Assembly (NCBI RefSeq): GCF_033807715.1
Contig: NC_084601.1
Span: 18,220,690-18,284,689 of the forward strand
DNA from: Cololabis saira
Taxonomy: Eukaryota > Chordata > Actinopteri > Beloniformes > Belonidae
Direction: 5' to 3'
DNA: 64,000 bases
The notes under the pieces were generated by a model. It saw only the letters and a list, made by a program, of their open reading frames with translations, ran no database searches and had not been told where the DNA came from. Positions within the stretch are counted from its first letter, which is position 1. Every line of letters starts with the position of its first letter. Below are positions 10,621 through 22,740 of this stretch, in pieces. A program made the translations under genes and the position numbers.

Positions 10621-13600
10621 GTATGCAAAAACTTACTTTGTGCTCCGTCTGTGTTCGTTTCACTAATACCATTCAATAGTATCCTACGCGTACATTGTAT
10701 CTTATTTGCTGGATGTAGCGTAACTACCGGGTTGTGTCCAGGAATAGCCGGTCCCGCTAGCCATTCATTAGTCTGCTACGGTTAGCAGGGTGTTGCTCCA
10801 CATCTGCTTTACGGGACCAGCGCGGTTCAGGGGGTTTAGCTCAAAGTTTTAACACTTTTTCACACCATAAGACTTGTATGTGTTCGTAGAAGTGGAGGTA
10901 CACGCTGTTCTCGGGTAAAGCAGCGTGTCCCAGTAGAAAGTTGGATACTCGGTTTCTTTACTGAGCACATTGTGTTATCCACTTCATCTTCACTTTTATT
11001 TCACTGAATCAGATGGAGTAGTTCAGTTTTATCACGTAGTTTAGTTGCTATATCGTTTTCTTTTTAAATACTGTTGATTAATCTGACTCTTAATCTGAAT
11101 ATTCGTTGATTTGTTTACCCCTTATTAGCCCAGTTTTCTTGTGATGAAGGCAAACCCTCAAAATGTCATTTTAAGATCAGAGGGGTATTCCAGGAAGCGG
11201 GTTTAGTGAAAATCCTGAGTTTGTTAAGCCTGAGATGAGGGAAATCCGGAGTTTTCAGTTCCAGAAAGCGAGTTAACTAAAACTCTGAGTCAGTTACTAT
11301 GGCAACTGAGCCTCTGAACCTAACCTGCTCGGTAGCAGGTTTACTTCAATAAAGCCTGAGTTTCTCTCTGTCTCCTCCCTCAGTGGCGTCAATTCAGCCA
11401 ATGGGGCAAGCGGCAGAGAGCAGAAAAAGCATATCTGACAAACGCAACGTATTCTATTCAATATGTCAGTGCAACAATATCACAGGGACATCCGAGTTTA
11501 ACTTCAAACAGTTAAAGTCCAAATGCAAAAAGGAGAGGGAGGGAGCAGAAGAGAGAAAGAGAGAGAGATAAAAAAAAAAAAAGTCAAATATTTCCCTTAA
11601 ACAGATTTATAAGAGGGTAGGTGATTTGATATCTTACCTTAAAATGAACTTGCATAATTAATCCATCAGTGGCTACAGCCTCGTTAATATCTTCTGCTGC
11701 TGGGGCAACATTGTCTTCTTTTTTTTTTTTTTTAAATTGCGTGGTTGTCTGCTTCCTTTTCATTTTTGTAAGTTAGTAACACTGCAGATCGCGCTAAAAA
11801 CGAGATTGATTGCAACCACTGTCGTCAGGGATTCAAGATATGAGGGGGGTACAAGTGTTGGGAAAGATAATACCTAGTGAAATCCATCATGTTGTTCTGA
11901 TATGCATTAGTAGTTATTCTATATGTATTAAGTAATAGGATAAATCAATACAAATAGACACAGAGTAATTACATAAATGTATAAAAAAAACATTTACATT
12001 TTTCCCTGAAGCCGAGGTGTGCGACTGCCCCTGATCTAAATGACAATAAAATTTAATTCAATACCATTCCACCACTGTTTTCATCTGTAATATTATAAGA
12101 CAGTGTGCTTAAATGTTAAATGAATACTGCATTCAAACTTACACATTGACTGCAGCAACTTTCTCCCACGCCAATTCTCTCCTTCGCTGCTGCAGCTGTT
12201 TTTTTTTCCCGAAATATGCTCTTATACTCGCCATACGCACGTATTAACACTTCTAACTCCAGTGGCGTGAAGTATCTGGATCTTCAGATGCAAACTAATG
12301 TTTCCTCAAAGGAATTTTGTAAATTGAAATGTTAAATAAAGTTTAAAAAAAAAAAAAAAGTATGTCGCTCTTTTGTTGTCGCCGGTTGCCATGGTGAATC
12401 CTTGTATCAGGGCTCTACTGATGATGGCTTTTTATATCCCTCACGCACACGCTTAGCTCGAGCTTAACAAACTCAGAGTTGATTGAACTAACTCATATCC
12501 GCTGTTCTGGAACCGAAAACTCAGAGATTCCTATCTCAGGTTAAGTCAACTCGTAGTTCAGGTTTAAACTCGGAATTTGTTGAACCTGCTTCCTGGAATA
12601 CCCCTCAGTTCAGATCGGTTGATTGCAGACCTTTAGCCTTATAACTAATAAGATAATGAATAAATAAAAATATTTTATTTTACAGTACTATCTAATGTAA
12701 TATAAAATGTATTGTAAAAATATATTAAACAAAAAAAAAACTCTTCAAACTTTTAGGATTACCCTAATTTGGAGATTATATACTTGAATAAAGGTGGATA
12801 AAGTACAAACTCGTGTAAACCAAACACGCTCATGTAAAGATCTACCACTTATAAACCAAGTGCAAGTACTGTTGAGTATCTTTTGATACGTTTCATGCTG
12901 AGGGATGTGCCAAAAGCTATACTTAAAGGGGACCTATTATGAAAAACACGTTTTCTCTTGCTTTAACATATATAAAACGGTCTCCCCTCAGCCTGACAAC
13001 TCAGAGAAGGAGGAAAGCAACCAAATTCTGCAGTGTCTGTACAGCAGCCCGGATGAGCCATCCAGTGTGATGTGGCTTCTACGAGCCGTTCAGATTCTGC
13101 TCCCTTTTGTTACGTAACCAAAATGCGATTTACATCGGTTGGCCTCCAATGCGTGAAACCACGCCCACAACTAACTCCGCCGGCCGGAGCTTCCGCCATT
13201 TTTTCGTAGCGGTGTATCGCGTCATTCAGGCAGCCAATCAACACAGTGCCTCATTATCATAGCCCCGCCCACTCAGAATCCCTCATAGATAATGAGGTTA
13301 GAGAATGGGAAGATAAAGACATGGCTCAGAGGCTGAATTTCTAATTTATTTAGCAAAAACAATCAAAAGCTTGTTTTTAAGACAATCAAGGCCTGTTTAA
13401 AATAGGTATTAGATGCCATAATAGGTCCCCTTTAAAGTAGCTTGTATATGCAGGGAACTGAATCATTGAAAACTCGTGGTTTAGCTTGGTTACTGCTTGT
13501 GTTTATCACACTTTTAGTGAATAATATCCTTGTTGATCCCTGCAGGGCTATCTCGGAGGAGGCAACCCTCCGCCTAGTGCTCCATACGGCGGAGGTCGGG

Positions 13601-16600
13601 GTCCCTATGGACATCCTCCTTCAGCTCCTTATGGAGGTGCTGCAGGTCCAACAGCAGGCCATTACGGTGGTTATGCAGCCCAGGCTCATGCAGCCCAGGC
13701 TCATGCAGCCCAGGCTCATGGTGGCCAATACGGACCTGGAGTTGGCGCTGCACCTGCTGTACATTACGGGGGCTATGGGGGACAACCTCATGGAGGATTT
13801 CACGGACACCATCCTTCTGCAGGTAATGCTGGGATAAACCTCCTGAAGCTCTGCAATCTTTCCCAACATTGTGCCGAGACAAAAACGGGAATATTTAATA
13901 TACAATAATATTGCATGTTTTCTATTGTTCCCTTTTTTGCTGCTTTGTACTTTTTTTTTTTTTTTTTTATTCTTTTTTTATACCTCACTGTGGGTCAGCG
14001 GGTAGAAAATGACTTCTATTCCCAGACCCTCATGTAGATTCAGGGCTCAGTTTGTGCCCTCAGCAGGACCACAAAGCTGGAGTGATGACTCTGGTAACAC
14101 TGAGTGAGGCCTAAACGCGGTAAGAGACAGATGGGCAAAGAACATGGTTTGTGTGTGTGTTTTCAGCAGCAGCTAAGCCTGCGTAAGTCAGAACCTGATA
14201 GTCTGTGTAACCATCTTTACCCTCAGGGACAGAATCCATCAGGGTTCGGCCTTAAATGTCATCTTTCCTTCTCTCCCCATTCATTTTTTCGACAGTCAAC
14301 CATCCCTCTACTCCTCACCATATTTTCTAAGGCGTCTTTTTTTTATTTTTCATCATGTATTCAGGTGATGCTATTTCCTTCTTGCTGAGGTGACTTTTCC
14401 AAGACCTTCAATCAAGTCTTTGCTTTATTTATTGGTCTGGAATATGAGTAGCAGAGGTGTGGAGGGGTTGTCTTCCAGGAAGAGTAACTACTGGGATTAT
14501 CAGAAAACATTTGTAGTTTACTCAGATGTAATTACATGCTTTTGTTGTAGTAAATGTCAGTGCTGTTAAACTCATCAGGTAACTTGTAACTGGTTGCAAG
14601 AATGACATTTTCTGTTTTCATAATATACCATGATGTTTTCCCAAGTTGGCCACTTTGAAACAGCAAAGGCTGAAGCTAGGGCTGGGCGATTTTGGAAAAA
14701 AATAAAATCCCGATTTTTTTTTTTTTCTCTGAAAACCCGATTTTCGATTTCGATTTCGATTTTTTTGGTAAAACTACAAAAGACAATGGAAAAAATTGTT
14801 TCAAATATTTTATCTTTATTTTTAGAGAAAAATAGCAAACAAATTTCCCTATTGGGAATGAAGTGCAACTGAAAGATACTGTAAATCCTCCTTGAGTTTA
14901 GTAAAGTGACAACATTTACAATTTTCTTGACCAAACAAAGATGACTAGACGAGCTCTGTCTGTAATGCAGCCAGCCGCAAAAAAGGACAATCGATTTTCC
15001 GATTTCCTTTTTTTAACATCGATTGTGATTAATAAATCAGATTTAGATTTAAAATTGATTAATCGCACAGCCCTAGCTGAAGCTACAGTATGTAGCTTAA
15101 TTTTAGTTGCACAATGTCAGGCCCTGCATCTTTCAAAAGGATGCAGATTTTGAAAGTAAGTCCTTCGAAGATCACAGGTGACTGGGCGTTGTACCTTCAG
15201 GAGAACTTCCTGTTCATGTTACCAGCACTGGTATGTAGGTACTGGTCAGCACTGGAAGCGTGTCTTGTAAGATGGAGGACAAAATTCAGATTTCACATTT
15301 TTATTTGTATAGTTGCAAAAATGGAGAGACCACACCACTGGTGTTTGGTCTGATGCTGAGGGGAAAAAAGGGCCTCAGTACATCTGCCATGTCTGCCACA
15401 TGCCAGTCAGTTTAATGGATCTTAGGATATACTAGGCGGTAGGGCTGCACGATTAATCGTTAAAAAATCGCGATCTCGATTCATGCTTGAACGCAATCTC
15501 ATTTCCAAATGACGACGATTATAAAAAAATTAAAAAAAATGTATGTTTATTGTTTTTATGTTCAATGTCAGCTGTTACAAAGTTGATGCCAGTCTTTTAT
15601 CAGGCACCATCATATTTTTTGTAACGTTTACCTTTTGTATCGGCAGCTTCTTAATAGCAGCAAAAGGCAATGGGGGGTTCATCCCAGCCAGAGGAATAAT
15701 TTGTTGCCTCAGAACTACAGGATCTGTTACAAGTCCCCTTTCTGAAAGGGTTTTCAACTCAGGGAGGAACAAATATTGTTCAAAATTGTTATTATTGTTT
15801 AAATTATTCAAAGGTTTGTGTAAAGAAGACAAGAGATGTTTATTGTTATTATATTTTTGTTCAGCTGTTGCAAAGTTAAAGTAATAAGTGCAATAAATTT
15901 TATATTGGAAAAAAATTGTGAGAGAATCGTGATCTCAATTCTAAGCAAAAAAATCGTGATTCTCATTTTGTCCAGAATCGTGCAGCCCTACTAGGCGGTG
16001 AAGGATGCAACTGATGCAGCCTTCCAAGTCCTAGAATAGGAGGAGTGTTCAAAATGGGACACATTGCATCATGCCACTGTGATAAAACTGACCTTCAAAT
16101 GCAGGCTGCAAAGTTGCAGCCCGTAAATTGGTTTGAGTCCATTATGGATTTTATTTTCAACTGTCTGACAATATTAAATTTTGGCTTCATCTGTCAATAA
16201 TGACTTAGTATTGAAAGATGGACATTTCTGTTTCATTTCCAAAAATCTACACCATTTTTTTTTCTTCTCTCTGTCATTATTTGATTTCAATATTTGCTAT
16301 TTTTGAAAAGTTGGAAACTTAACCAAAATAATAGATGGTATATCTGCTTACATACACGCATATATTTAGAGAATAAATCAAACCAGTTTGCCATTTAAAA
16401 AAAGAAAAAAGAAAAAAAAAGTCTGAGGCACCGATCTAAACAACCCATGCTGTGAAAACAGTGAGTCAGAACACCTCTCCTTCCTTCATCTGTCACTGAT
16501 GTGGTTCCCCTGTGTAGGTGCCATTCCCCCTGGCGTTAACCAAGAGGCGTACCAGTGGTTCCAGAGCGTCGACACCGACCGCAGCGGCTTCATCACCCCA

Positions 16601-17655
16601 AAGGAGCTGAAACAGGCACTCGTCAACTCCAACTGGTCTGCTTTTAACGACGAAACTTGTCTCATGATGATCAGTAAGTGATTGCGCTGCAGCTGAAGGA
16701 AACAGAGTTAGAGAGGTAGTTTCGTGTGAATGGAGGAGATTGAAATGTTTTGGTAGTGTTTCTTCAGGCAAAGTGACACAAATGTAATCCTGTGAAATGC
16801 TATCAACAAACTACAGCAAAGAGGAGAGGAGTTGCCTTGAAAATAAAAACGGCAAAAAAAAAAAAAGTATGCTGGTTTCATTCTGAACAAAATTGTAATA
16901 AGACTTTTTCATGAGAATTTAGGGGAGCCAGGAGTTATCCTTTAAAAAAACAACAATCGTGTTGTTTTTCTGTGTGATCGTGATCGTGCTTTCATTCCAG
17001 TGCTTACATTCCAGTTGCACCTACCGAGCAGTGGCTTATACAAGCTGTTACCATTGAAAGAAATGTGTGAACTAGGCAAGAGTGCTTAGTAAGAACATCC
17101 TGGAGTATGTGAGCAAATATTAAAACTGAAGTTTAACTGTAACTGAAAACAACTCTGAGCTTTGTCTGAGCATGCTGCTTTTTCTTTTTCCCGTCAGACA
17201 TGTTTGACAAGACACGAACAGGTCGGATAGACTTGTTTGGGTTCTCTGCGCTGTGGGAGTTCATGCAGCAGTGGAGAGTGTTGTTTCAGCAGTACGACAG
17301 AGACCGCTCAGGATCCATCAGTGGCATGGAGCTGCATCAAGGTATCTCTGCTCGTTGGTGTGTTAAAGCTCATTGTGATAATGTTGTCATCGCTCACCCC
17401 ATTCCTCCTCCTCCTCCTCCTCCAGCCCTGGCTCAGATGGGCTACAACCTCAGCCCCCAGTTTTCGGAGACGCTCGTGCAGCGCTTCTCCCTGCGAGGCG
17501 GGCGCCCCGGCATACAGCTGGACCGCTTCATCCAGGTGTGCACCCAGCTCCAGACCATGACGCAGGTGTTCAGGGAGAGAGACACCAGCATGACGGGCAA
17601 CATCCGCGTGAGCTATGAGGACTTTCTCTCAGGTGCCATCACAAGGCTCATGTGA
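10600..17655 (+). CDS. pef1: Peflin, penta-EF-hand protein, five exons
   Basis: Calcium-binding adaptor of the penta-EF-hand family that pairs with ALG-2 (PDCD6), acts at ER exit sites in COPII transport and has been described as a co-adaptor of the CUL3-KLHL12 ligase. Exons are 10600-10620, 13546-13822, 16518-16673, 17198-17341 and 17426-17655; all junctions are GT-AG, and the joined frame gives 275 residues (human about 284). Residues 1-99 form the Gly/Pro/Tyr/His-rich N-terminal domain. EF1 loop [12 protein letters not shown] is at 118-129, EF2 loop [12 protein letters not shown] at 155-166 (it ends in Gly, so it is a weak site) and EF3 loop [12 protein letters not shown] at 185-196; EF4 and EF5 follow in exon 5. 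Introns 1 and 2 hold four identifiable transposons. The start codon is in a CpG-rich first exon behind CCAAT boxes. The identification is secure. Confidence 0.96.
11181..12605. mobile_element. PIF-Harbinger-like element, 1.4 kb, in pef1 intron 1
   Basis: The ends mirror each other: AGGGGTATTCCAGGAAGCGG at the left, and the complement at the right (tgcttcctggaatacccct). Subterminal sequence also pairs imperfectly for over 100 bp (CTGAGTTTGTTAA motifs). A 3-bp repeat CAG flanks it (11178-11180, 12606-12608); Harbinger elements make 3-bp duplications, though usually TWA. The interior has decayed pieces of a Myb/SANT-like gene, the usual second gene of this superfamily. Confidence 0.75.
12140..12274 (-). 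pseudogene. Myb/SANT-like domain remnant of the Harbinger element
   Basis: The minus strand reads [20 protein letters not shown], then FREKK, an Ala-rich linker and, after a one-base frameshift, [12 protein letters not shown]. This is the pattern of the Myb/SANT-like DNA-binding protein of fish Harbinger elements. A possible continuation ([16 protein letters not shown]) lies on the opposite strand at about 11470-11536. Confidence 0.6.
12927..13431. mobile_element. TTAA-flanked MITE (piggyBac-type), 505 bp, in pef1 intron 1
   Basis: The ends AGGGGACCTATTATG and CATAATAGGTCCCCT are perfect inverted repeats flanked by TTAA at 12923-12926 and 13432-13435. The interior holds GTTACGTAAC (13109-13118), a bZIP-type palindrome. 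Open frames inside are not genes. Confidence 0.92.
13546..13822 (+). CDS. pef1: pef1 coding exon 2
   Basis: Encodes the low-complexity G/P/Y/H/A-rich domain. It contains three exact 15-bp tandem units (13675-13719) that give AAQAH repeats. Acceptor CCCTGCAG|GG, donor GCAG|GTAATG, ending one base into a Gly codon. Confidence 0.93.
14677..15075. mobile_element. hAT-type MITE, 399 bp, in pef1 intron 2
   Basis: The ends TAGGGCTGGGCGATT and AATCGCACAGCCCTA are inverted, and a perfect 8-bp duplication GCTGAAGC flanks the element (14669-14676, 15076-15083). The GATTTCGATTT-type subterminal repeats are typical of these elements. No transposase frame remains. Confidence 0.92.
15440..15990. mobile_element. 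hAT-type MITE, 551 bp, in pef1 intron 2
   Basis: The ends TAGGGCTGCACGATT and its complement AATCGTGCAGCCCTA sit between a perfect 8-bp duplication CTAGGCGG (15432-15439, 15991-15998). Its end sequence is related to the neighbouring hAT element at 14677, but it is a different family internally. Confidence 0.93.
16518..16673 (+). CDS. pef1: pef1 coding exon 3
   Basis: Encodes [18 protein letters not shown] and EF-hand 1, with calcium ligands at canonical positions. Acceptor CTGTGTAG|GT, donor ATCA|GTAAGT. Confidence 0.95.
17198..17341 (+). CDS. pef1: pef1 coding exon 4
   Basis: Encodes EF-hands 2 and 3 joined by the helix [15 protein letters not shown]. The donor CAAG|GTATCT opens an 84-bp intron that ends in a CTC-rich pyrimidine tract. 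Unspliced reading through this intron stays open, so a longer open frame here is misleading. Confidence 0.95.
17426..17655 (+). CDS. pef1: pef1 coding exon 5
   Basis: Encodes [13 protein letters not shown] through SGAITRLM and the TGA stop, covering EF-hands 4 and 5. EF5 is the dimerisation hand by family knowledge. This exon is more GC-rich than its flanks. Confidence 0.96.
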
Positions 17656-19200
17656 TCCGCCCTCCATTGACTGTCCTTCTGCACCGTGGATGCGCAGTAT
17701 CATTCCATGTTCAGGTCCTAGTTTGCTCAGCCTTCAGTGCTTTGCCATAAGTGCCCTCACATGCTGCTCCCTATATCATATAACAGCAGCCAGTACACGA
17801 CTCAAAAAGCTTATTGTTATAAGTAAACAGAGCTTTACACCATGCACACGAATGAGAGCCAGTGAATATTTCCAAGGCAGTTAAACCTTTCACCGCATGG
17901 CTTAAATTTGACCAGGAACTTAACAGCACGCAGCATGTGACTGCAGTTTTTCTTATCTGAATGACCATATGTATCCCCTCTGAACACTCCCAGTTTAACC
18001 AGAGATGCCTTGGTAGCTGTGGTAGTTAACAAGCTGCTTGTTTATTTGTACTAGCACTCGATTTCATGAGCAGTTAAACTGAGGTTGTTAAATTTGAAAT
18101 GGAGTCTATAATCAGTTAATAAAATGTATCAGTTAGGGCTGAATCAGTGTAATGCCTTCAGTAACAATCAAAGTGACCAAAAAGGCGTCATGACTGTGGG
18201 GAATGTGAAGCTGATGTCACACTCGATTGAATTATAGAAAATTATTTAAAATAAATCAGCTTTATAGTGAGTTCAGGATTATGGCAAATGTTTATTAACA
18301 GGATAGCAACTAATATTACCCACTGCAGCATTGCATAATAAGATACTGATGAATTCAGATGAAAATGTAGGGTGTAGTCTATTAAATGAGCCACAAAAAA
18401 AGGTCAGATTTTGTAGTCAGCTTTCAGCATTATTAATTAGCAGCTTTTACATATCATGGATGCAGAACTGTTCATGAGCATCTTTGTAGTTGTAACTTTC
18501 AAACTTATATGCAGGCGTTTATGCAGTCTAAAACATGAGGCTTCAGGGTGGGTGATCAAGTCCAGCTGATGGATCTATGGTAGGCTCTTATTCCTTGCTA
18601 GTGCAATTAGATTTCTATTTCAAAGGTCACATTTTTCATTTACATCTCTCCCCCTATCTGTTAAATGATCAATTTTTTACCAAGATCTCAGCTAAAATCA
18701 GCCAGACCTCATGAGGCAAAAACATTGGCGAGTGCAGTTAACCAGAGACTGATGCAGCTTCACATTCATCTCAGTTTAATTTGCTTGCATGCTCAAAGAG
18801 CCAATCCCTGTGCCATTAAGACTATTCAATCTTTTAAACAAAAATTACAGAATGTATTTCCATGCTGTGGTTGCATGTATCATTGCTTTGTAGTTCAGTT
18901 TAGAGTATGAACTAAAACTTGGAATTACATCATTTTGTAAAAATATAAACGCATTGTTTTTTTTTCCCATTTGTTTACAAAGAATTGTACATTTTGTCAA
19001 ATGCAAACTTGTAAAGTTCTGTGAAAAAAAGCTCCTGAATGAAATAACACCTCATGTCTTTTTTTTTTCCGTCCGGTTCCTAAATGGTCTGATTTAATAG
19101 AAAATGCACTCTGCCGCGGTATTTATACCGCAGCATTATAAATGTGCCAAATCATTTGTAATTCAATAATGCCAATAAAGTGTTTGTTTGTTTGTATTTA
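17656..19200 (+). other. pef1: pef1 3'UTR with two poly(A) signals
   Basis: AATAAA is present at 18118-18123 and 19174-19179. A GC-rich hairpin (GCGGTAT/ATACCGC, 19116-19131) lies about 45 bp before the distal signal. The end used cannot be decided here. Confidence 0.55.
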
Positions 19201-21480
19201 TGTGTTCTTGACTGACTTCCATAATGGCCACAGATATAAGTAACGCATATTCTGTCTATAAAGAATAAGCATTGCTTTATTGCAACAGTAATGGCACCTG
19301 CTGCCTTGCTGTTGCAGTAATTCAGTAATATACTGCAGTAATGGCTTTTATGCTGCTTTATTTGGCTGGAAAATGTGCCTGATGGTGCAAGTTTGCAACA
19401 GTGAAGGTTAATCACCTTTATGATATCTGCAAATGCCTGTCGTATAAAAAATAGGAGCATAACTGTTTTACTTAAGAAAATTATTATAGTTTTTCTTCAA
19501 CCTGAGGAAAAGTTTGACTTGAGTGTTGTGTTTTGTTGTTGGAACAGAAATCCAGATCCTTGTTGGATCTGAAATCACCAAAAGTCATTATTTTCTGTTG
19601 TAGGGTGGAGAGGGGAAACCCTCTCTCTCTTCCACATCTGGTGCTTCTATTTTTCTCACCATCTGTTCCCCTTCCTGATGGCAGTTTGACTCAAGAGCCT
19701 TCTACATCATCTGAAAGCACAACCCATCAGATTCACTTGTGAACCCTTATTTCTTTTTTTTTTTCTGGAACTCTTCCACATTCCTCCTTACCCTGCGGTC
19801 TAATCCTAATCTAAGTGAAACATTGTTTCATGTGTCTTATTAGTTTCACACCCTGTTTAACGTGTCTGGACCTTTTTTTTTTCTCTCGAGCCACTGATTT
19901 GGGGGTTTTGTGGGCCAACAGCAGCAGTCCACCCTTCTTAAAGCTTTCAGCCCAAGGGAAGGCGCGCTGCAGGCTTTTTCTGGCTTATGTCATTCAGCAG
20001 TGATTTAACTAAACTCCTGTCATTTTGTATGTAATGAGAAAATTTCCCACTGCTGACCATGCCTGACATCTGTAATTAACTTTTGCAAATGGAGCAGGTC
20101 TACAGGGCTTCGGGGTTAGGGGACTGTGACGTTCTGTCAGCCCAAGTCTCTGATGTGGATTGATTAGATGGTTGTACTTTGACATAAATGTTTTGGCAAG
20201 TGCAGCTGGAAATCTTGTTGACGAATAAACAGAAACTTAAATAATGTTGATGCTGCCAAGTTCGCTGGTAAAGCAGAACTGGCACAGTGGTGTTGTTAGC
20301 CTGCAGGGAATGAACACATTTCTCTATATTTGGCAGGACTGATCTCACGCCAGTCCTGGCAACTACAGAATGGACAGCACAGAGGGAGGAAGTGCTTAAA
20401 AGATTTTTTTTTTTTTTAAACATAATCGCCCACGCAAAATCCCATTAATCAAAACAAGTTCAGCAACATTGGAACTAATGATAGCGAATTTGGATATAGC
20501 TCCATTTCCCTCTCAGCCCCACTCTTTGCCTGCAGGGGACCATCGAGTCAGAGCTGGTCGTCCCTCCATAACAGGCTACGTTCCAGCCATTATAGATAAA
20601 CTGTGTGCAGCCCGGCATTGTATTACTTTTATTGAAAACTTTTCAACCATGGGACTAAATAATCAGTGCCACCAATCACATTGAGCTTTGCAAAGTGAAC
20701 TTACAGTTATACTACCCAGGAACTACCAAAAATAAAGAAAGACTTTCTACCCATGGCCGAGCTTGACAACTAGAGTTTCCTAAAAGCTGAGTGAAATGTA
20801 CAGTTTCTCAGCTTTCTTTAGAAAAATAACCCACGTCTCTTAAACTGTGTAGCTCTGTGTGCAGTCTTAGAGGTTTTGTATTTATAAATAGGAAATAGAG
20901 CTTTTGAACTTAAAGAAATATAACTTGTCATGTAGGGATTGTCAAAGGAAGCGTTCTTGTACTTTATTGTACGACACAATTCTGTCAAACTGTAATGAGG
21001 CTTCCCTGACAGGAAGATGTGTGCGACTTCACATTTGATCATAGAACTTTGAACACTTTCTTGTATAAAAGAAAATAGGTCCCTCTGTACAGCATTTCCT
21101 TTTTGTTTGGCAGATCTTTTATCATAGTCCTAAGCAGTTTAATGTGTACATAAAACCACATCAAATATATTGTAGTTTACCATGTAACATGGTTAGAAAA
21201 TTATTCTTAACTATCACAGCATTCATACTAGGGCATGAATAAAGAGTATTTTTTCTTTTCTTTTTTTCAAATAAAAAAAGAATGAAAAAAAGGGTATTTT
21301 TTCATAGCCTTCATAGCCTTACTTTCACTTTCATCTTAAATATGACCCTTTTTACTTAGAGATAGTCAGTAGGTCGTCAGTGATAATGCCAATTATTTTT
21401 GTGCTTCGATTAAACAAACAAAGAAACAAAAAACAAACCAAAAACAAAAGATAGACATGCAAAGATGTATACTTTTCTTA
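19201..21480. other. Intergenic stretch, no gene seen
   Basis: AT-rich spacer between pef1 and smim12. The open frames are short and unrecognised, and I found no clear transposon ends. Confidence 0.5.
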
Positions 21481-21489
21481 TCTCGGTGT

Positions 21490-21640
21490 AGTGTGTAATC
21501 TGTGTCAGAAGGAGGTGCTAAAACAACAGAGACGAACCTCGAGCTCGATCAGCCAATCAGAAACGAGTTTAGCGATGACGTCAGACCGGAAAGACGATTG
21601 GCGGAAGTTGCATGAGAGCAGTCACGTTTTAACTTTAGAG
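21490..21640 (+). promoter_or_regulatory. smim12: smim12 promoter and candidate 5'UTR exon
   Basis: The block holds CCAAT (21553-21557), a full CRE TGACGTCA (21576-21583), an ETS-type CCGGAA (21586-21591) and an inverted CCAAT (ATTGG, 21597-21601). It ends in a strong donor, TTTAGAG|GTGAGT, at 21640/21641. This fits a TATA-less housekeeping promoter and first noncoding exon. A second candidate 5'UTR exon is 22419-22489, between a TTCAG acceptor and a GTAAAC donor. The link to smim12 rests on position and strand. Confidence 0.6.
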
Positions 21641-22740
21641 GTGAGTTCACTATTACGAAAAGATCTTATGCCATGGTTTAAATCTAATAAAAGCAAAGCT
21701 TCATTTGCTAGTCTCATACGAGCTCTGAAAATGCAGTCCGAAGACACCGTGTTGGTTGTTATGGTTATATATTGATTATATATTGATCAGTTTAGCCGGT
21801 TAAGTGTTAACTGCATGGTATTAGCGGTCAGTGCTAGGAGGGCGAACTCCATAACAAATGTTGCTATTTATGTGCACTTTGCTTATGCACGTAGCAAGAC
21901 CGACGCTTTTCAACTTAAATTCAATAATTCCTTAGTCATAAATGCAAGTTCTTCAGATCGGCTCGCATAAAATTGGTCAAACGATACCGTTTCGTCGTTT
22001 TTTAAAGCTAAAAATGATGCAAACCTCACCTAGGAAAACTACTTTTGGGGCTGGTATTTTCAAATTGTGCAGCCTTATGACTGATTGATTGAAGAATTTA
22101 TTAGAAGAATTGCATAGGATCAGGTACAGTTTCATGACAGTACAGATTCGCTGATACAAAGTCAACTAAAAGGCATTAATCCAAGAAAGCATTACACTTG
22201 TTTACATTGGAGACCTTTTTTAAACTCATATAATATTGAATGGCATACGGGTAAGAAGCAGTACTTTGTAGGGAAGATTGTGAAAAGGGGGGAATTACTG
22301 TTATTATTTTGACAAAGCTCGTGTCTCAGTTTAGTTTCTCTGTGAGGGTGCATGGCTCCCATGTTGAATGACACCTGATTCTCTGTTAATACCGACTGTT
22401 GATGGGTCTTTTGTTCAGACTGAAGAGGAAGAGCACCAGAAAGGCAGACAGGCTCGCTGATCTTTCTGATTGGTGCTCCACGTCCTCTGGTAAACTTGTA
22501 GTCATGGTAGAAGTCTGGCAGTATGTGGTCAGATATGCTTATAACCTAAAAAAGTATCTCCATGCATTGTAAAATGCAGTGGAATTTATTTGATGCATAA
22601 GATTGTTCATTAATTGATTTAACCACCACAAAACTGTATGTATGAGCGTTGGTCTTTTTTCCTTTTTCTTGAATTGACTTTTGCATTGTGTCTCATTTTT
22701 CCTCCCCAACCACACCCAGGAGCCAAAGGGGCGTTTAGTC

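Noticed and set aside
12905..13117. 70-codon frame inside the 12927-13431 element
   Set aside because: It is internal MITE sequence and starts outside the element boundary.
17342..17425. In-frame extension of peflin through the 84-bp intron
   Set aside because: Clear GT-AG boundaries, and the family sequence joins HQ directly to [10 protein letters not shown].
22070..22210. Possible LINE tail near a GATTGATTGAAG motif
   Set aside because: Resemblance is too weak to support without alignment.
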